From Alphaproteobacteria bacterium (lineage in GTDB: Bacteria; Pseudomonadota; Alphaproteobacteria; JAEULC01), in NCBI GenBank assembly GCA_020851015.1, contig JADZDN010000036.1, positions 5,661 through 69,660 on the forward strand: DNA of 64,000 nt, in the 5' to 3' direction. The notes beneath the pieces are model-generated. The model saw only the letters and a program-made list of their open reading frames with translations, was not told the origin of the DNA and did not search any database. Shown one piece after another: positions 1 to 8,703 of this stretch. The stretch's first letter is position 1, and each line of letters opens with the position of its first letter. A program made the translations under genes and the position numbers.

Positions 1-2
1 AG

Positions 3-329
3 CATGCGAAAGGAACGCCCAAGGACCCGGACAACGTCGCGCCGCTGGTGTGTTTCCTGGCATCCGACCGGGCCGCAGGCATCAACGGCCAGATCTTCCA
101 TTCCTATGGATTCGGCTACACGCTGATCGATCAGCCGCGCACGCTGGCACGGCTCGAATCCGCGACATCCTGGTCGCCCGATGAATTGGCGGACGCATTC
201 GACAAGGCCATGGCGAAGGATGTCCCGCCCCAGGCCGCGATGCCGTTCGGCCGGGACGTCGATCTGCTGGATGCAAAGGATTGGACGCAGCTGGCAAACG
301 CGCGACGGTACTGGAAGCGCCGGAACTAG
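3..329 (+). CDS. SDR family oxidoreductase, C-terminal part (cut by window edge)
   Basis: The reading frame is open from the first base, so the start lies to the left. About 108 residues are visible. The stretch PLVCFLASDRAAGINGQIF is the usual C-terminal part of short-chain dehydrogenases, just after the Rossmann core, where the enzyme checks that the region is not 'vector' by an A-x-x-I-x-G-Q motif. The catalytic Tyr-x3-Lys lies outside the window. The 75 residues after this motif are longer than in most classical SDRs and are unassigned. It ends 30 bases before the acyl-CoA dehydrogenase gene on the same strand, so it probably belongs to the same operon and acts on a hydroxyacyl or ketoacyl intermediate. 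That role is inference. Confidence 0.75.
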   Translation, partial: HAKGTPKDPDNVAPLVCFLASDRAAGINGQIFHSYGFGYTLIDQPRTLARLESATSWSPDELADAFDKAMAKDVPPQAAMPFGRDVDLLDAKDWTQLANARRYWKRRN

Positions 330-359
330 GACGCGAATCTTCGTGCCGGGCCCACTTCG

Positions 360-1568
360 ATGTTCCTGACCTCTTTGAGACAGACCGACCGGCTTGAAGG
401 GTTCCGGCGCGAAATACGCGAATTTTGCGCGAATGAGATGCCCGCCGCCATTCGCGCGAAGCAGGAGCGCGGTATCCATCTCGAGCGAAGCGAGTACGAC
501 GCCTGGTACAAGCGCCTGGGAGCCAAAGGCTGGCTCACCGGCAAGTGGCCGAAGGAGCATGGCGGACTTGGCTGGATCCCCGAGCAATCCCTGGCCTTCG
601 AGGAAGAGCTGGGCCGCGCCGGCGCGCCACCGTTGAACACGCATGGCAGCGCGCTAGCCGGCCCCGCGATCTACACGTTCGGGTCCAAAGAGCAGAAACG
701 CCGGCATCTGAAAGGCATCATCCGCAACGATGTCTGGTGGTGCCAGGGCTACTCCGAACCTGGGGCCGGGTCGGACCTTGCGGCGCTGAAGACGCGGGCG
801 ATCCGCGAAGGAGACCATTACATCGTCAACGGCCACAAGATCTGGACCTCGTTGGCACACTGGTCCGACATGATGATCGCCCTGGTGCGGACCGATCCCG
901 ACGTGAAGAAGCAAGCCGGCATTTCGTTCCTTCTGATCGACATGAAGTCGCCGGGCCTCACCGTTCGCCCGATCATCGGCATTACGCTCCGCCATCATCT
1001 AAACGAGGTGTTCCTCGACAACGTGCGCGTACCGATCGCCAATCGCGTCGGCGAAGAGAACAAGGGCTGGACCTATGCAAAGTTCGTTCTCTCGATCGAG
1101 CGCGTCGACAGCGTCAATATCTACAAGTACGAGCATCATCTGGCAAAGCTGCGCAAGCTGCTGGCGGAGACGTACGAAGGTGACCAACCGCTGTCCGCGA
1201 CTCCGCGCTTTCGGCATCGCCTCGCGGAACTCGAAGTCGAGTTGGTGACGGTCAAGGCTCTCCTGGTCGATCAGTTGATGGCAATGAAGACGAATGACGT
1301 TCCGACGGCCATGGGAGCCGCGGCGCTGAAGCTGCGCGGCACCGAACTGTATCAGGGCATATTGCAGACGGGGATGGACGTGCTTGGGCGGTATGGTCTC
1401 GCCTATCAGCACGAAGCGCTTCGCGGGGAATGGAATGGCGAGTTGGTTGGGCCGGACGTTGCGCCGAACATGATCTACGAGCACCTCTACCGCCGCGCCG
1501 CCACGATCTACGGCGGAACCAGCGAAGTCCAGAAGAACATCATCGCCAAGTCGGCGCTCAAGCTCTGA
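360..1568 (+). CDS. acyl-CoA dehydrogenase
   Basis: A 402-residue flavoprotein of the acyl-CoA dehydrogenase family, expected to introduce an alpha-beta double bond into an acyl-CoA using FAD and to pass electrons to ETF. The family signature YSEPGAGSD lies around residues 126-134 and the C-terminal IYGGTSEVQKN near residue 385. The glycine in YGGTS stands where medium-chain enzymes carry the catalytic glutamate, so the base, if present, is elsewhere, as in isovaleryl-CoA-type members. The ATG at 360 gives a full-length family member. Another acyl-CoA dehydrogenase follows after 17 bases. Such adjacent pairs often form mixed alpha2beta2 enzymes in steroid and side-chain degradation. The substrate is not known. 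Confidence 0.9.
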   Translation: MFLTSLRQTDRLEGFRREIREFCANEMPAAIRAKQERGIHLERSEYDAWYKRLGAKGWLTGKWPKEHGGLGWIPEQSLAFEEELGRAGAPPLNTHGSALAGPAIYTFGSKEQKRRHLKGIIRNDVWWCQGYSEPGAGSDLAALKTRAIREGDHYIVNGHKIWTSLAHWSDMMIALVRTDPDVKKQAGISFLLIDMKSPGLTVRPIIGITLRHHLNEVFLDNVRVPIANRVGEENKGWTYAKFVLSIERVDSVNIYKYEHHLAKLRKLLAETYEGDQPLSATPRFRHRLAELEVELVTVKALLVDQLMAMKTNDVPTAMGAAALKLRGTELYQGILQTGMDVLGRYGLAYQHEALRGEWNGELVGPDVAPNMIYEHLYRRAATIYGGTSEVQKNIIAKSALKL

Positions 1569-1585
1569 GCCCGAGGGTGTAGCGC

Positions 1586-2716
1586 ATGCCCAGTTTCTCG
1601 GCGGACGAGCGCCTTCTTCTGGATCGGAGCCTCGAAAGCTACTACCGGGAAAATTACGGCGCCGACCAATGGCGCCTCCTGGCGCGCAACACCGCTTGCG
1701 GTTATGGGCGAGACAACTGGAAGACGTACGCCGAACTTGGCTGGCTGGGCGTCGCCCTCCCCGAGACCTTTGGCGGCGCCGCCGGCGGCATGACCGAGAC
1801 CGGCATAGTCATGGCGGCGGTCGGCAGGCACTTGGCGCTCGAACCCGTGCTTGGCACCGTCGTCCTCGCCGCCGGCGCGATCGAGCTGGCTGGCACGGCG
1901 CGACAGCGCGAGCGCCTGTTGCGGCAAATCGTAGCCGGCGAAACCGTAATGGCATTCTGCCACTACGAGCCGGGCGCCGGCTATGAACGCCGGCAGGTGA
2001 AGACGATCGCGCGGCAGGTTGGCGATTCTTTCGTGCTGGACGGCGAAAAGAGCTTCACGCTGGGAGCCGATTCCGCGGACCATCTGATCGTGTCGGCGCG
2101 ATTGCGGTCGGCGTCGGGCCCCGTCGCGCTTTTCGTCGTCTCGAATGATCGTGAAGGGTTGGCGCCGATCGGCGCGCCGGCCTTCGACGGCCGTTTCGGG
2201 GCCGCGGTACGGCTTGCCGGCGTCCATGTCCCCCTTTCCGCAAGGCTGGGAGACCGAGAGGCGTGCGAACTGCCCGCTATCGATCGCCTTCTTGACCGGG
2301 GCGCCATTGCCGTCTGTGCCGAAGCCTGCGGCGCGATGGCGGCCCTGACGCAGGTTACCATCGACTACCTGAAGATACGCGAGCAGTTCGGCCAGCCATT
2401 GGCCAGGTTCCAGGTGCTTCAGCACCGCTTGGTCGATATGAGCCTCGCGGTGGAGGAGGCCCGCGCCACCGTCCACGCTGCGCTCCAGGCGCTCGACGAC
2501 GGCACCGCGGATGCGCAACGCGCCGTCTGGATCGCGAAAGTGAAAGCGGGTCGGTCGGCCCGATTTGTCGGAACCCAGGGCATCCAGCTTCACGGCGGAA
2601 TGGGGATGACCGACGAGCTGACGGTCGGGCACTTTTACAAGCGGCTGACCATGTGCGAGACGCTGTTCGGGGATGCCGACTGGTACCTCGACAGGCTCGC
2701 CGAGGCGCAACCATGA
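1586..2716 (+). CDS. acyl-CoA dehydrogenase, second subunit-like
   Basis: A 376-residue acyl-CoA dehydrogenase family protein starting 17 bases after the previous one. It has the REQFGQPLARFQVLQHRL segment around residues 262-279, typical of helix G to I in this fold, and QGIQLHGGMGMTDELTVGHF near residue 335. It lacks the canonical YEGT or YGGT motif at the C-terminus, and the YSEPGAG motif is degenerate (CHYEPGAGYE), which fits the less conserved partner of a two-gene acyl-CoA dehydrogenase. I infer a heteromeric enzyme with the product of 360-1568. It converges with the acyl-CoA ligase gene on the other strand, leaving 27 bases between the stops. Confidence 0.88.
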   Translation: MPSFSADERLLLDRSLESYYRENYGADQWRLLARNTACGYGRDNWKTYAELGWLGVALPETFGGAAGGMTETGIVMAAVGRHLALEPVLGTVVLAAGAIELAGTARQRERLLRQIVAGETVMAFCHYEPGAGYERRQVKTIARQVGDSFVLDGEKSFTLGADSADHLIVSARLRSASGPVALFVVSNDREGLAPIGAPAFDGRFGAAVRLAGVHVPLSARLGDREACELPAIDRLLDRGAIAVCAEACGAMAALTQVTIDYLKIREQFGQPLARFQVLQHRLVDMSLAVEEARATVHAALQALDDGTADAQRAVWIAKVKAGRSARFVGTQGIQLHGGMGMTDELTVGHFYKRLTMCETLFGDADWYLDRLAEAQP

Positions 2717-2743
2717 GTTCGCGACCGTTCGAGTCCGAACGTT

Positions 2744-4912
2744 CTACGGCGGCGCCGGGACCGAACGGGTTTCGGTTACCACGAGGACGTCGAGTGCCTC
2801 CACATGGTCGCCATTGCACCACAAGGGGTTGACCTCGAGCGCATGGAGGTCCGGTCCCAGCGACAATGCTGCCTGGGCAATGCGCCAGATTGCTTCCGCC
2901 GCGCGGGCGATATTGATCTTCGGGCCACCGCGTACGCCATCCAACACTGCCTTGGCGCGCAGGGAACGCAGCATCCGCTCGATGTCGCCGGCGGTCACCG
3001 GCAATATGGCGAGGCTGACGTCCTTCAATGCCTCCACCCAGATTCCGCCAAGACCGACGGCGAGCGTCGGACCAAAGGTAGGATCGACCGTCACGCCGGC
3101 CAGCAGTTCGACTCCGCGCGGCCGCATCGGACTCACGAGCACGCCTTCGACGCCGATCTTCGAGGCGTTGGTGCCGGCGCGGTGTACCGTCGCATAGGCA
3201 TCGCGGACCTCGCCGGCGCTCCGAACGCCGAGCCTTACCCCGCCGATATCCGATTTGTGGGCGATATCCGCCGCACAGATCTTGAGAGCCACGGGGTAGT
3301 TGAACCCTTCGGCGGCGGCGACGGCCGCATCCTCGTCTTCAGCAAGGCAAGCCGGAACGAGCGGTACGCCCGCCGCCGCCAGCAGCATCCGGCCGGCGGC
3401 CTCGGACCACGATCCCGTCGGTCTCGCGCCGCTGAACGGTCGCGGCGCAGCCGGCGCCTGCCGGGCCCGGTCCGCTGCCTCGCGGCGGGCCGCGTGCCAA
3501 CGCGCGGCATGGCCAAGGGCCATCAAACCGAATTCGATGCCGCCCAACATCCAGAGGCCGCTGTCCTCGTAGACCTTCCTCGCAAACGGCCCGCTTTCAA
3601 GGCAGGTCAGGCTGATCGGAATGATCGGGCGGGAGGCTGCCTGCCGCATCGCTTTGACATATCCCATCCGCGCGACGGTCTTGTCCCGCTCGCCCGGTTC
3701 GGGCTCGCCCTGGGGCACGACGTTGAAGCCCATGTAGACGATGAAGTCGAACGCCGGATCGCGGCTGGCGATTTCCGCCACCACGTCCATGGGAACCGCG
3801 GCCGTTCCGGTTTCGCGCACGGTGTCGATCGCCGCGGTGTCGAGCGGATTCTGCACCGTCGCGAACTTCGGTAGATATTCTGCAAGTTCCGCGCGCGTGC
3901 CGGCCGAAAACTCCGGAAGCGCCAAGCCTTCGTCGGAGGCGCGATCGGCCACGATGTCGCAGGCCCCGCCGGAGGCGGATACGAACCCCATCCGGTTTCC
4001 CTTGATATCGTAACCCTGTGCAAGCAGCCCGGAAGTGATCATCAGTTCTTCCAGGCTGCGGACCCGGATCATTCCAACCTGCCGGAAGGCGGCGTCAACG
4101 ACGGCCTCGTCGCCGGTAACCGCGCCCGTATGCGCCAGCGCGGCTTTCTGTCCGGCCGGGGTCCGGCCCGCTTTCAGGACGACGATGGACTTGCCGCGGA
4201 CCAGGGCCCTGTTGGCAAGCTCGAGGAACCGGGCGCCTTCGCGGATCTGTTCGAGAAACATCGCGACAACTTGGGTACCGGGATCATCGACGAGATATTC
4301 CAGCACGTCCGCGGCGCCGATGACCGCTTCATTGCCCATGCAGACGATCTTCGACAGACCGACGGCGTAGGCGCCTGCCAGCCGCAGCACGACCGTCGTC
4401 AGCGCCCCGCTTTGCAGGACGATCGACACCTTCCCTTGCGGAAGACCTTTTGGAACCAGTTGGCCGTATGCGGCGACGCCCTCGGCAATGTTGATGAATC
4501 CCGGGCAGTTCGGGCCGAGGAACAAGATTCCATGGCGCGTCGCCTGCTCGACGAGGCCACGCTGTAGCTTGTGTCCTTGCGGGCCTGACTCGCCGAACCC
4601 CGCGGCGATCACGACCGCGTTATGCACGCCCGCCATTCCGGCATCGGCGAGAATTCCGGGGACCGCTCCAGGCGGCGCGGCGATATAGGCGAAATCCACC
4701 GGCGCGCCGAGCTCGCGGAGCGACGGAATGCATTCGCGGCCGAACACCTGGGCGCGGCTCGGATTGACCGGAACGATGCGGCCGGCAAATCCAAGCGTGG
4801 AGAGATTGGCGAAGGCGTTCCTTGACCAGTAGGCCTGTTCCGACGCGCCGACAATGGCGATGCTCTTTGGCGCGAAAAATCGCGCAAGCCTGCTATTCGC
4901 GTTGTTTTCCAT
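2744..4912 (-). CDS. NDP-forming acyl-CoA synthetase (acetate--CoA ligase family)
   Basis: A 722-residue single-chain acyl-CoA ligase of the ADP-forming acetyl-CoA synthetase type. The order is a CoA-binding Rossmann domain (about 10-135; IAIVGASEQ at the N-terminus), a succinyl-CoA-ligase-like flavodoxin region (about 150-310, with SGALTTVVL and AHTGAVTGDEAVVDAAF), and a C-terminal ATP-grasp domain (about 500-715, with YPVALKICAADIAHKSDIGG). It would activate an organic acid to its CoA thioester at the expense of ATP and phosphate. It is the last gene of the leftward operon beginning at 8703, after the binding-protein gene. The acid substrate cannot be read from the sequence. Confidence 0.9.
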   Translation of the reverse strand: MENNANSRLARFFAPKSIAIVGASEQAYWSRNAFANLSTLGFAGRIVPVNPSRAQVFGRECIPSLRELGAPVDFAYIAAPPGAVPGILADAGMAGVHNAVVIAAGFGESGPQGHKLQRGLVEQATRHGILFLGPNCPGFINIAEGVAAYGQLVPKGLPQGKVSIVLQSGALTTVVLRLAGAYAVGLSKIVCMGNEAVIGAADVLEYLVDDPGTQVVAMFLEQIREGARFLELANRALVRGKSIVVLKAGRTPAGQKAALAHTGAVTGDEAVVDAAFRQVGMIRVRSLEELMITSGLLAQGYDIKGNRMGFVSASGGACDIVADRASDEGLALPEFSAGTRAELAEYLPKFATVQNPLDTAAIDTVRETGTAAVPMDVVAEIASRDPAFDFIVYMGFNVVPQGEPEPGERDKTVARMGYVKAMRQAASRPIIPISLTCLESGPFARKVYEDSGLWMLGGIEFGLMALGHAARWHAARREAADRARQAPAAPRPFSGARPTGSWSEAAGRMLLAAAGVPLVPACLAEDEDAAVAAAEGFNYPVALKICAADIAHKSDIGGVRLGVRSAGEVRDAYATVHRAGTNASKIGVEGVLVSPMRPRGVELLAGVTVDPTFGPTLAVGLGGIWVEALKDVSLAILPVTAGDIERMLRSLRAKAVLDGVRGGPKINIARAAEAIWRIAQAALSLGPDLHALEVNPLWCNGDHVEALDVLVVTETRSVPAPP

Positions 4913-4934
4913 CGCCCCGCGCTCGCGGGCGCCC

Positions 4935-5783
4935 CTAGCGCCGCAATTCGACGGGAAGGCCGAATTCCGTCAGGCGATACTTCTCCACCAACGCCTTCAG
5001 CTTGCCTTCGCTTTCCAAGGTCTGCATGCCCTCGAGCACCGCGTTGCGCACCTCCTCGTTGCCCTTCCGGACAACCAAACCGATCACCAGCTCCGTCAGG
5101 ATCGTGAAGCCGAGCTCAAGCGATTCGCCCTCGCGGGATTCCGCCCGCATTTTCGCGCTGATCGACCCGTCCATCACGAAGTCGATCCGCCCATTCACAA
5201 GCTGGCGGATGGCGGCCTCCTGGTCCACGGCGGGAATGTAGGTGACCGCCGGCTTTCCCCGGCCGACGCATCCCGCGCTTTGCCGCTCGACCTCGGCGGC
5301 GGAGACGCCGCCGACCGTGCTCGACGCCGTCGCCCCACACAGGTCGTCCAGGGACCGCAGCCCCTTCGGATTGCCCCGGCGCACGATGACGCTTTGGCCG
5401 CTCCGCATGTAGACGATGAAGTCGACCTTCTCGGCGCGCTCTGGCCGATAATTCACGTTGCCGATCATGACGTCGGTGGCGCCCGACATCACCGTCTGGA
5501 TCAGCGTCGAGAAGGGTCCCTTCACAAAATCGTATTTCAGGCCCGCGCATTGCATTGCCAACTCGATCAGCTCGACTTCGATGCCGGTCAACCGCGTAAG
5601 GTCGGCCGGGTCGGCGTACGAGAATGGCGGCGTGGTCGTGGTTGCCGCTATCTTGACGACGCCTGATGCCGCGCGCGGATATTTTTCCTTCGCGCGGTCA
5701 GGCTCGCACTTCGCGTCGGCCGAAGTGCATGCCAGCGCAAAAACCACAAACACTGCAGCGTTGACAATTCTAGAGCACTTCAT
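4935..5783 (-). CDS. periplasmic substrate-binding protein, amino-acid ABC type (no cognate permease adjacent)
   Basis: A 282-residue protein with an N-terminal signal peptide (about residues 1-24) and the two-lobed SBP_bac_3 pattern: VVKIAATTTTPPFSYADP at the ligand entry and GIEVELIELAMQCAG after it. It is preceded by AGGAGG five bases before the ATG. It is clearly paralogous to the binding protein at 12846-13763 (shared TPPFSYxDPxDxTRxxGxxVE pattern and the conserved NPKxxxSxDxxCG region). No permease or ATPase lies in its own operon, so it may deliver a second ligand to the fused transporter at 10989-12614, or act as a sensor. That is inference. Confidence 0.85.
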   Translation of the reverse strand: MKCSRIVNAAVFVVFALACTSADAKCEPDRAKEKYPRAASGVVKIAATTTTPPFSYADPADLTRLTGIEVELIELAMQCAGLKYDFVKGPFSTLIQTVMSGATDVMIGNVNYRPERAEKVDFIVYMRSGQSVIVRRGNPKGLRSLDDLCGATASSTVGGVSAAEVERQSAGCVGRGKPAVTYIPAVDQEAAIRQLVNGRIDFVMDGSISAKMRAESREGESLELGFTILTELVIGLVVRKGNEEVRNAVLEGMQTLESEGKLKALVEKYRLTEFGLPVELRR

Positions 5784-5826
5784 CCTTGGCCTCCTGATGC
5801 GAAACTGCCGACATCCCGGGTGGTCA

Positions 5827-6327
5827 TCATTGGTTCAGCACGATGCGGTTCAGCGTGTCGGCGATGACCGCCGGACGCGCTTCGTTTTCGATCTCGATGG
5901 TATGGCGGTATTTTGCCTGCCACACCAGCGGCTCGACCTGCTTCAGTTCCAGCAGCGATGTCCGTAGGCGGATGCGGCGCCCCGTGCGAACCGGCGCGAT
6001 GAACCGCACGCGATCGGACCCATAGTTGATCCCCATTTTCGTGTTCAATGCCACTTCGACCCCGTCCATCTTCTCGCGCAGCAGCGTGATCAGCGACAGG
6101 GTGAGATAGCCATGCGCTATCGTCTCGTCGAATCCCGACGTCTTGCAACGCTTGGGGTCGACATGGATCCACTGGCGATCGCCGGTGGCGTCGGCGAACG
6201 AATTGATGCGCTCTTGCGTCATCGTCAGCCACGGGCCGACACCGAGTTCCTTGCCGACGAAGCTCTGAAGCTCCTCGATGGTCGTAACCCGCACGGGGGC
6301 GCTGCCCGCGGAATCAGTCGGCGACAT
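5827..6327 (-). CDS. MaoC family hot-dog dehydratase
   Basis: A 166-residue single hot-dog domain. The segment DRQWIHVDPKR around residues 50-60 carries the hydratase-2 pattern with catalytic Asp and His, followed by GxxIAHGYLTLSL. MaoC proteins hydrate enoyl-CoA to 3-hydroxyacyl-CoA. I chose the ATG at 6327, which follows GAAGG and overlaps the preceding gene by 14 bases; a longer frame exists up to 6381 but it has no ribosome binding site and runs deep into the upstream gene. Its neighbours (DUF35 protein and cysteine-less thiolase-fold protein) suggest a hydratase acting before a retro-aldol cleavage. Confidence 0.85.
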   Translation of the reverse strand: MSPTDSAGSAPVRVTTIEELQSFVGKELGVGPWLTMTQERINSFADATGDRQWIHVDPKRCKTSGFDETIAHGYLTLSLITLLREKMDGVEVALNTKMGINYGSDRVRFIAPVRTGRRIRLRTSLLELKQVEPLVWQAKYRHTIEIENEARPAVIADTLNRIVLNQ

Positions 6328-7141
6328 GGGACCTTCGATCGCCAACGCGCCGCGCAATTCGCCGCACGGCCGCCGCGACACTCGGGTGCAGGTCGGCGAG
6401 TCCGGGATCGTGCTGCTTCAGGTGGTGCAGCGTAATCCATCCGTCGAACGCGGCGTCGGCAAGCGCCTCGACGATCGGCCACACGGTCGCGTCCCCGGCG
6501 CCAATTGCGGCAAGCTCCGCGGCGTCGCCGCGCCGGCGCCAATCCTTCAGTTCCACCTGCTCGACCAGGTCGAACATCTTTTCCAGCGCGCCCAGCGGCT
6601 CGATGCCGTCCATCTCCATATTCGAGCCGTTGAAGATGATGCCGGCCCTGGCGCGGCCAAGGCCTTCAACGAGCCGGCGACAGGAACCGGGATCGGAGGC
6701 GAGGTCGTGATGAGTCGGGAACGAAAGCATCGCGCCCGCTTCGCCGGCGTATCGCGCAATCGGCTGGCATGCCTCGACGAACCGGTCGATTTCAGCAGTC
6801 GTGCCGGGCGCCGTCGCCGCAAAAACCCGGACGACACGGGCCTGCAGAAGGACAGACAGATCCACGCACCGCTTTGCCTGGTCGATATCCTGTTGCCGCG
6901 CCGGTTCGTCCAGCGTGAGCTTGCGTCCCGCGTATCCATAGATCGCGGACACCTGGAGTCCGCACGCACGGCACCGTTCCGAAAAGCGCTTGACCTCGTT
7001 CACCGGCGTTTCGAGCGAAAGAGCGCTTCGATCCGACACGCCGACGGCAACCGCTTCCACTCCCGCCGCTGCCGCGACGCCGGGAAGCGCATCGAGCGGA
7101 ACTCCGGGAAAGGCCACGGTGGAGGCGGAGATTCGCATCAC
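6314..7141 (-). CDS. sugar phosphate isomerase/epimerase-like TIM-barrel protein
   Basis: A 275-residue protein of the AP-endonuclease-2/xylose-isomerase-like TIM-barrel superfamily. It shows the ordered beta strands of the fold, with metal-ligand-type residues in SFPTHHDLASD (about 148-158), FNGSNMEMDG (about 178-187) and EQVELKDW (about 200-207). Members isomerise or epimerise sugars, inositols or hydroxy acids, or dehydrate 3-dehydroshikimate. A function cannot be assigned. Start codon GTG at 7141 overlaps the stop of the DUF35 gene by four bases (ATG three bases later is an alternative). The position inside a beta-oxidation-like operon is unusual for this family. Confidence 0.75.
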   Translation of the reverse strand: MMRISASTVAFPGVPLDALPGVAAAAGVEAVAVGVSDRSALSLETPVNEVKRFSERCRACGLQVSAIYGYAGRKLTLDEPARQQDIDQAKRCVDLSVLLQARVVRVFAATAPGTTAEIDRFVEACQPIARYAGEAGAMLSFPTHHDLASDPGSCRRLVEGLGRARAGIIFNGSNMEMDGIEPLGALEKMFDLVEQVELKDWRRRGDAAELAAIGAGDATVWPIVEALADAAFDGWITLHHLKQHDPGLADLHPSVAAAVRRIARRVGDRRSHVAD

Positions 7142-7548
7142 GCAGGTCTGAATTTCAGCAGCGTCGTCGACTCGGATACATCGTCGAACACAGCCAAGAC
7201 CGCCATGCCGATCTTGACCGCCGCCGGCGTCGGCTCGACATCAACCAGATTCGTCATGATCCGCGCTCCCTCGTCGAGGTCAACCAGCGCGACGACATAG
7301 GGCGAGGATGCCTTGAAGGCCGAAGGCACGCCGCGATGCGCGATCGTGAAGGCGTAAACCTTTCCCTTTCCGCTCGCGACCATCCACGACAGCGAACGCG
7401 ACCCGCAGGCCGGGCACAGGACGCGCGGATAGAACACCGCGCCGGCACAGTTCGCGCATTTCTGGATGCGGAGTTCGCGGGCGCGCAACCCGTCCCAGAA
7501 GGGCTTGGTGACCGGGTCCGGCACCGGCACCGGCTTCTCGTAGCCCAT
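7138..7548 (-). CDS. Zn-ribbon OB-fold protein (DUF35 family)
   Basis: A 136-residue protein with an N-terminal rubredoxin-like zinc ribbon, two CxxC pairs in CANC (about residues 32-35) and CPAC (about 45-48), followed by an OB-fold (SGKGKVYAFTIAHRG and later strands). DUF35 proteins bind and activate thiolase-fold partners. In actinobacterial steroid degradation the DUF35 domain of ChsH2 forms a complex with the aldolase Ltp2. It lies directly downstream of a thiolase-fold gene (three bases between stop and start), the conserved pair arrangement. I infer that the two proteins form one enzyme. Confidence 0.88.
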   Translation of the reverse strand: MGYEKPVPVPDPVTKPFWDGLRARELRIQKCANCAGAVFYPRVLCPACGSRSLSWMVASGKGKVYAFTIAHRGVPSAFKASSPYVVALVDLDEGARIMTNLVDVEPTPAAVKIGMAVLAVFDDVSESTTLLKFRPA

Positions 7549-7551
7549 TGC

Positions 7552-8703
7552 CTAGTCCCTCCCCAGGATTACCGTGCCGGTGGCGGACAGCCGCCCCCCC
7601 GTGCCGTGGACAAGCCCAATCCTCGCGTCGGCGACCTGGCGCGGCCCCTGTGATGCGTAGTCATGACGCAACTGGCGAACTGCCTCGACGATCGTGAAGA
7701 TGCCGAACATGCCGGGATGCGTGTAGGACAGTCCGCCGCCGCTGGTATTCATCGGGAAGTCGCCGCCGGGCGCCGTGCGTTGTCGGGACACAAACGCACC
7801 GCCCTCGCCTTTCTTGCAGAACCCAAGATCCTCCAGCGTCAGAAGCACCGTGAAGGTGAAGCTGTCATAGATCTGCGCCACATCGATATCCGCGTGCGAA
7901 ACGCCGGCCATGGCGAATGCCTTAGGACCGGAGATACGCCCCGGTCCATGCACCAGACTCGGCATCTGGCTGATGATCTGATGGTCGAGGCCTTCGCCGA
8001 AGCCCAGCACCCGGATGGCGGTCCGTCGACAACTGCGCGCGCGCGCGACCGATGTCAGAATCACGGCTCCGGCCGCGTCGGTCACCAGGCAGCAGTCGAG
8101 CTTGCCGAACGGCCAGGAAATCAACGGCGCCTGGACGACATCGGATATCGTGATCGGATCGCGCGTGAGAGCCTTCGGATTCAGGGCCGCCCATGCGCGC
8201 GTGGCGACGGCGATCTCCGCCAACTGCTCCCGCGTCGTCCCGAACTCGTGCATGTGGCGCGAGCAGGCCATGGCGTATGCGCCCACCGCGCCCGGCAAGC
8301 CATACGGCGCTTCGAACTGTCCAGCCGGAAGCTGAGGCCCCCCGCCTTCCGGAAACATTCCGACCCGCGAGCGACCGCTTTCGCCGTGGACGATCAGCGC
8401 GACTTCGCAAAGCCCGTTGGCGATGGCCGCCGCCGCATGGCCGAGGTGCACGACGTAGGACGATCCGCCGACATGCGTCCCGTCGTAATAGCTGGGAGCA
8501 ATCCCCAGATACTCCGCCACCTCCGTCGGCCGCCATCCCGCGGAAAAGACCGCATCGACGTCCTTCACGGACAGACCGGCGTCCTCCAAGGCATTGAGCG
8601 ACGCCTCGCCGACGAGCTGCAGCGTCGACTTGCCCGGAAGAATGCCAATCGCATCCGATTCCGCAACCCCGACGACTGCCGCCTTTCCGCTAAGGCCCAT
8701 CAT
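7552..8703 (-). CDS. thiolase-fold protein, SCP-x/Ltp2-like, without catalytic cysteines
   Basis: A 383-residue thiolase-superfamily protein of the lipid-transfer/SCP-x group. At the position of the nucleophilic cysteine (around residue 84) the sequence reads HVGGSSYVVHLGHA, so no cysteine is there. The second catalytic cysteine near the C-terminus is also absent (HGTGGRLSATG). The histidine of the GGGLSYTHPGMFG loop is retained. Loss of both cysteines is known for Ltp2-type retro-aldolases, which cleave 3-hydroxyacyl-CoA side chains together with a DUF35 partner. It is first in the leftward operon, so the operon is likely to carry an aldol cleavage rather than a thiolysis step. Classical thiolase activity is unlikely. 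Confidence 0.85.
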   Translation of the reverse strand: MMGLSGKAAVVGVAESDAIGILPGKSTLQLVGEASLNALEDAGLSVKDVDAVFSAGWRPTEVAEYLGIAPSYYDGTHVGGSSYVVHLGHAAAAIANGLCEVALIVHGESGRSRVGMFPEGGGPQLPAGQFEAPYGLPGAVGAYAMACSRHMHEFGTTREQLAEIAVATRAWAALNPKALTRDPITISDVVQAPLISWPFGKLDCCLVTDAAGAVILTSVARARSCRRTAIRVLGFGEGLDHQIISQMPSLVHGPGRISGPKAFAMAGVSHADIDVAQIYDSFTFTVLLTLEDLGFCKKGEGGAFVSRQRTAPGGDFPMNTSGGGLSYTHPGMFGIFTIVEAVRQLRHDYASQGPRQVADARIGLVHGTGGRLSATGTVILGRD

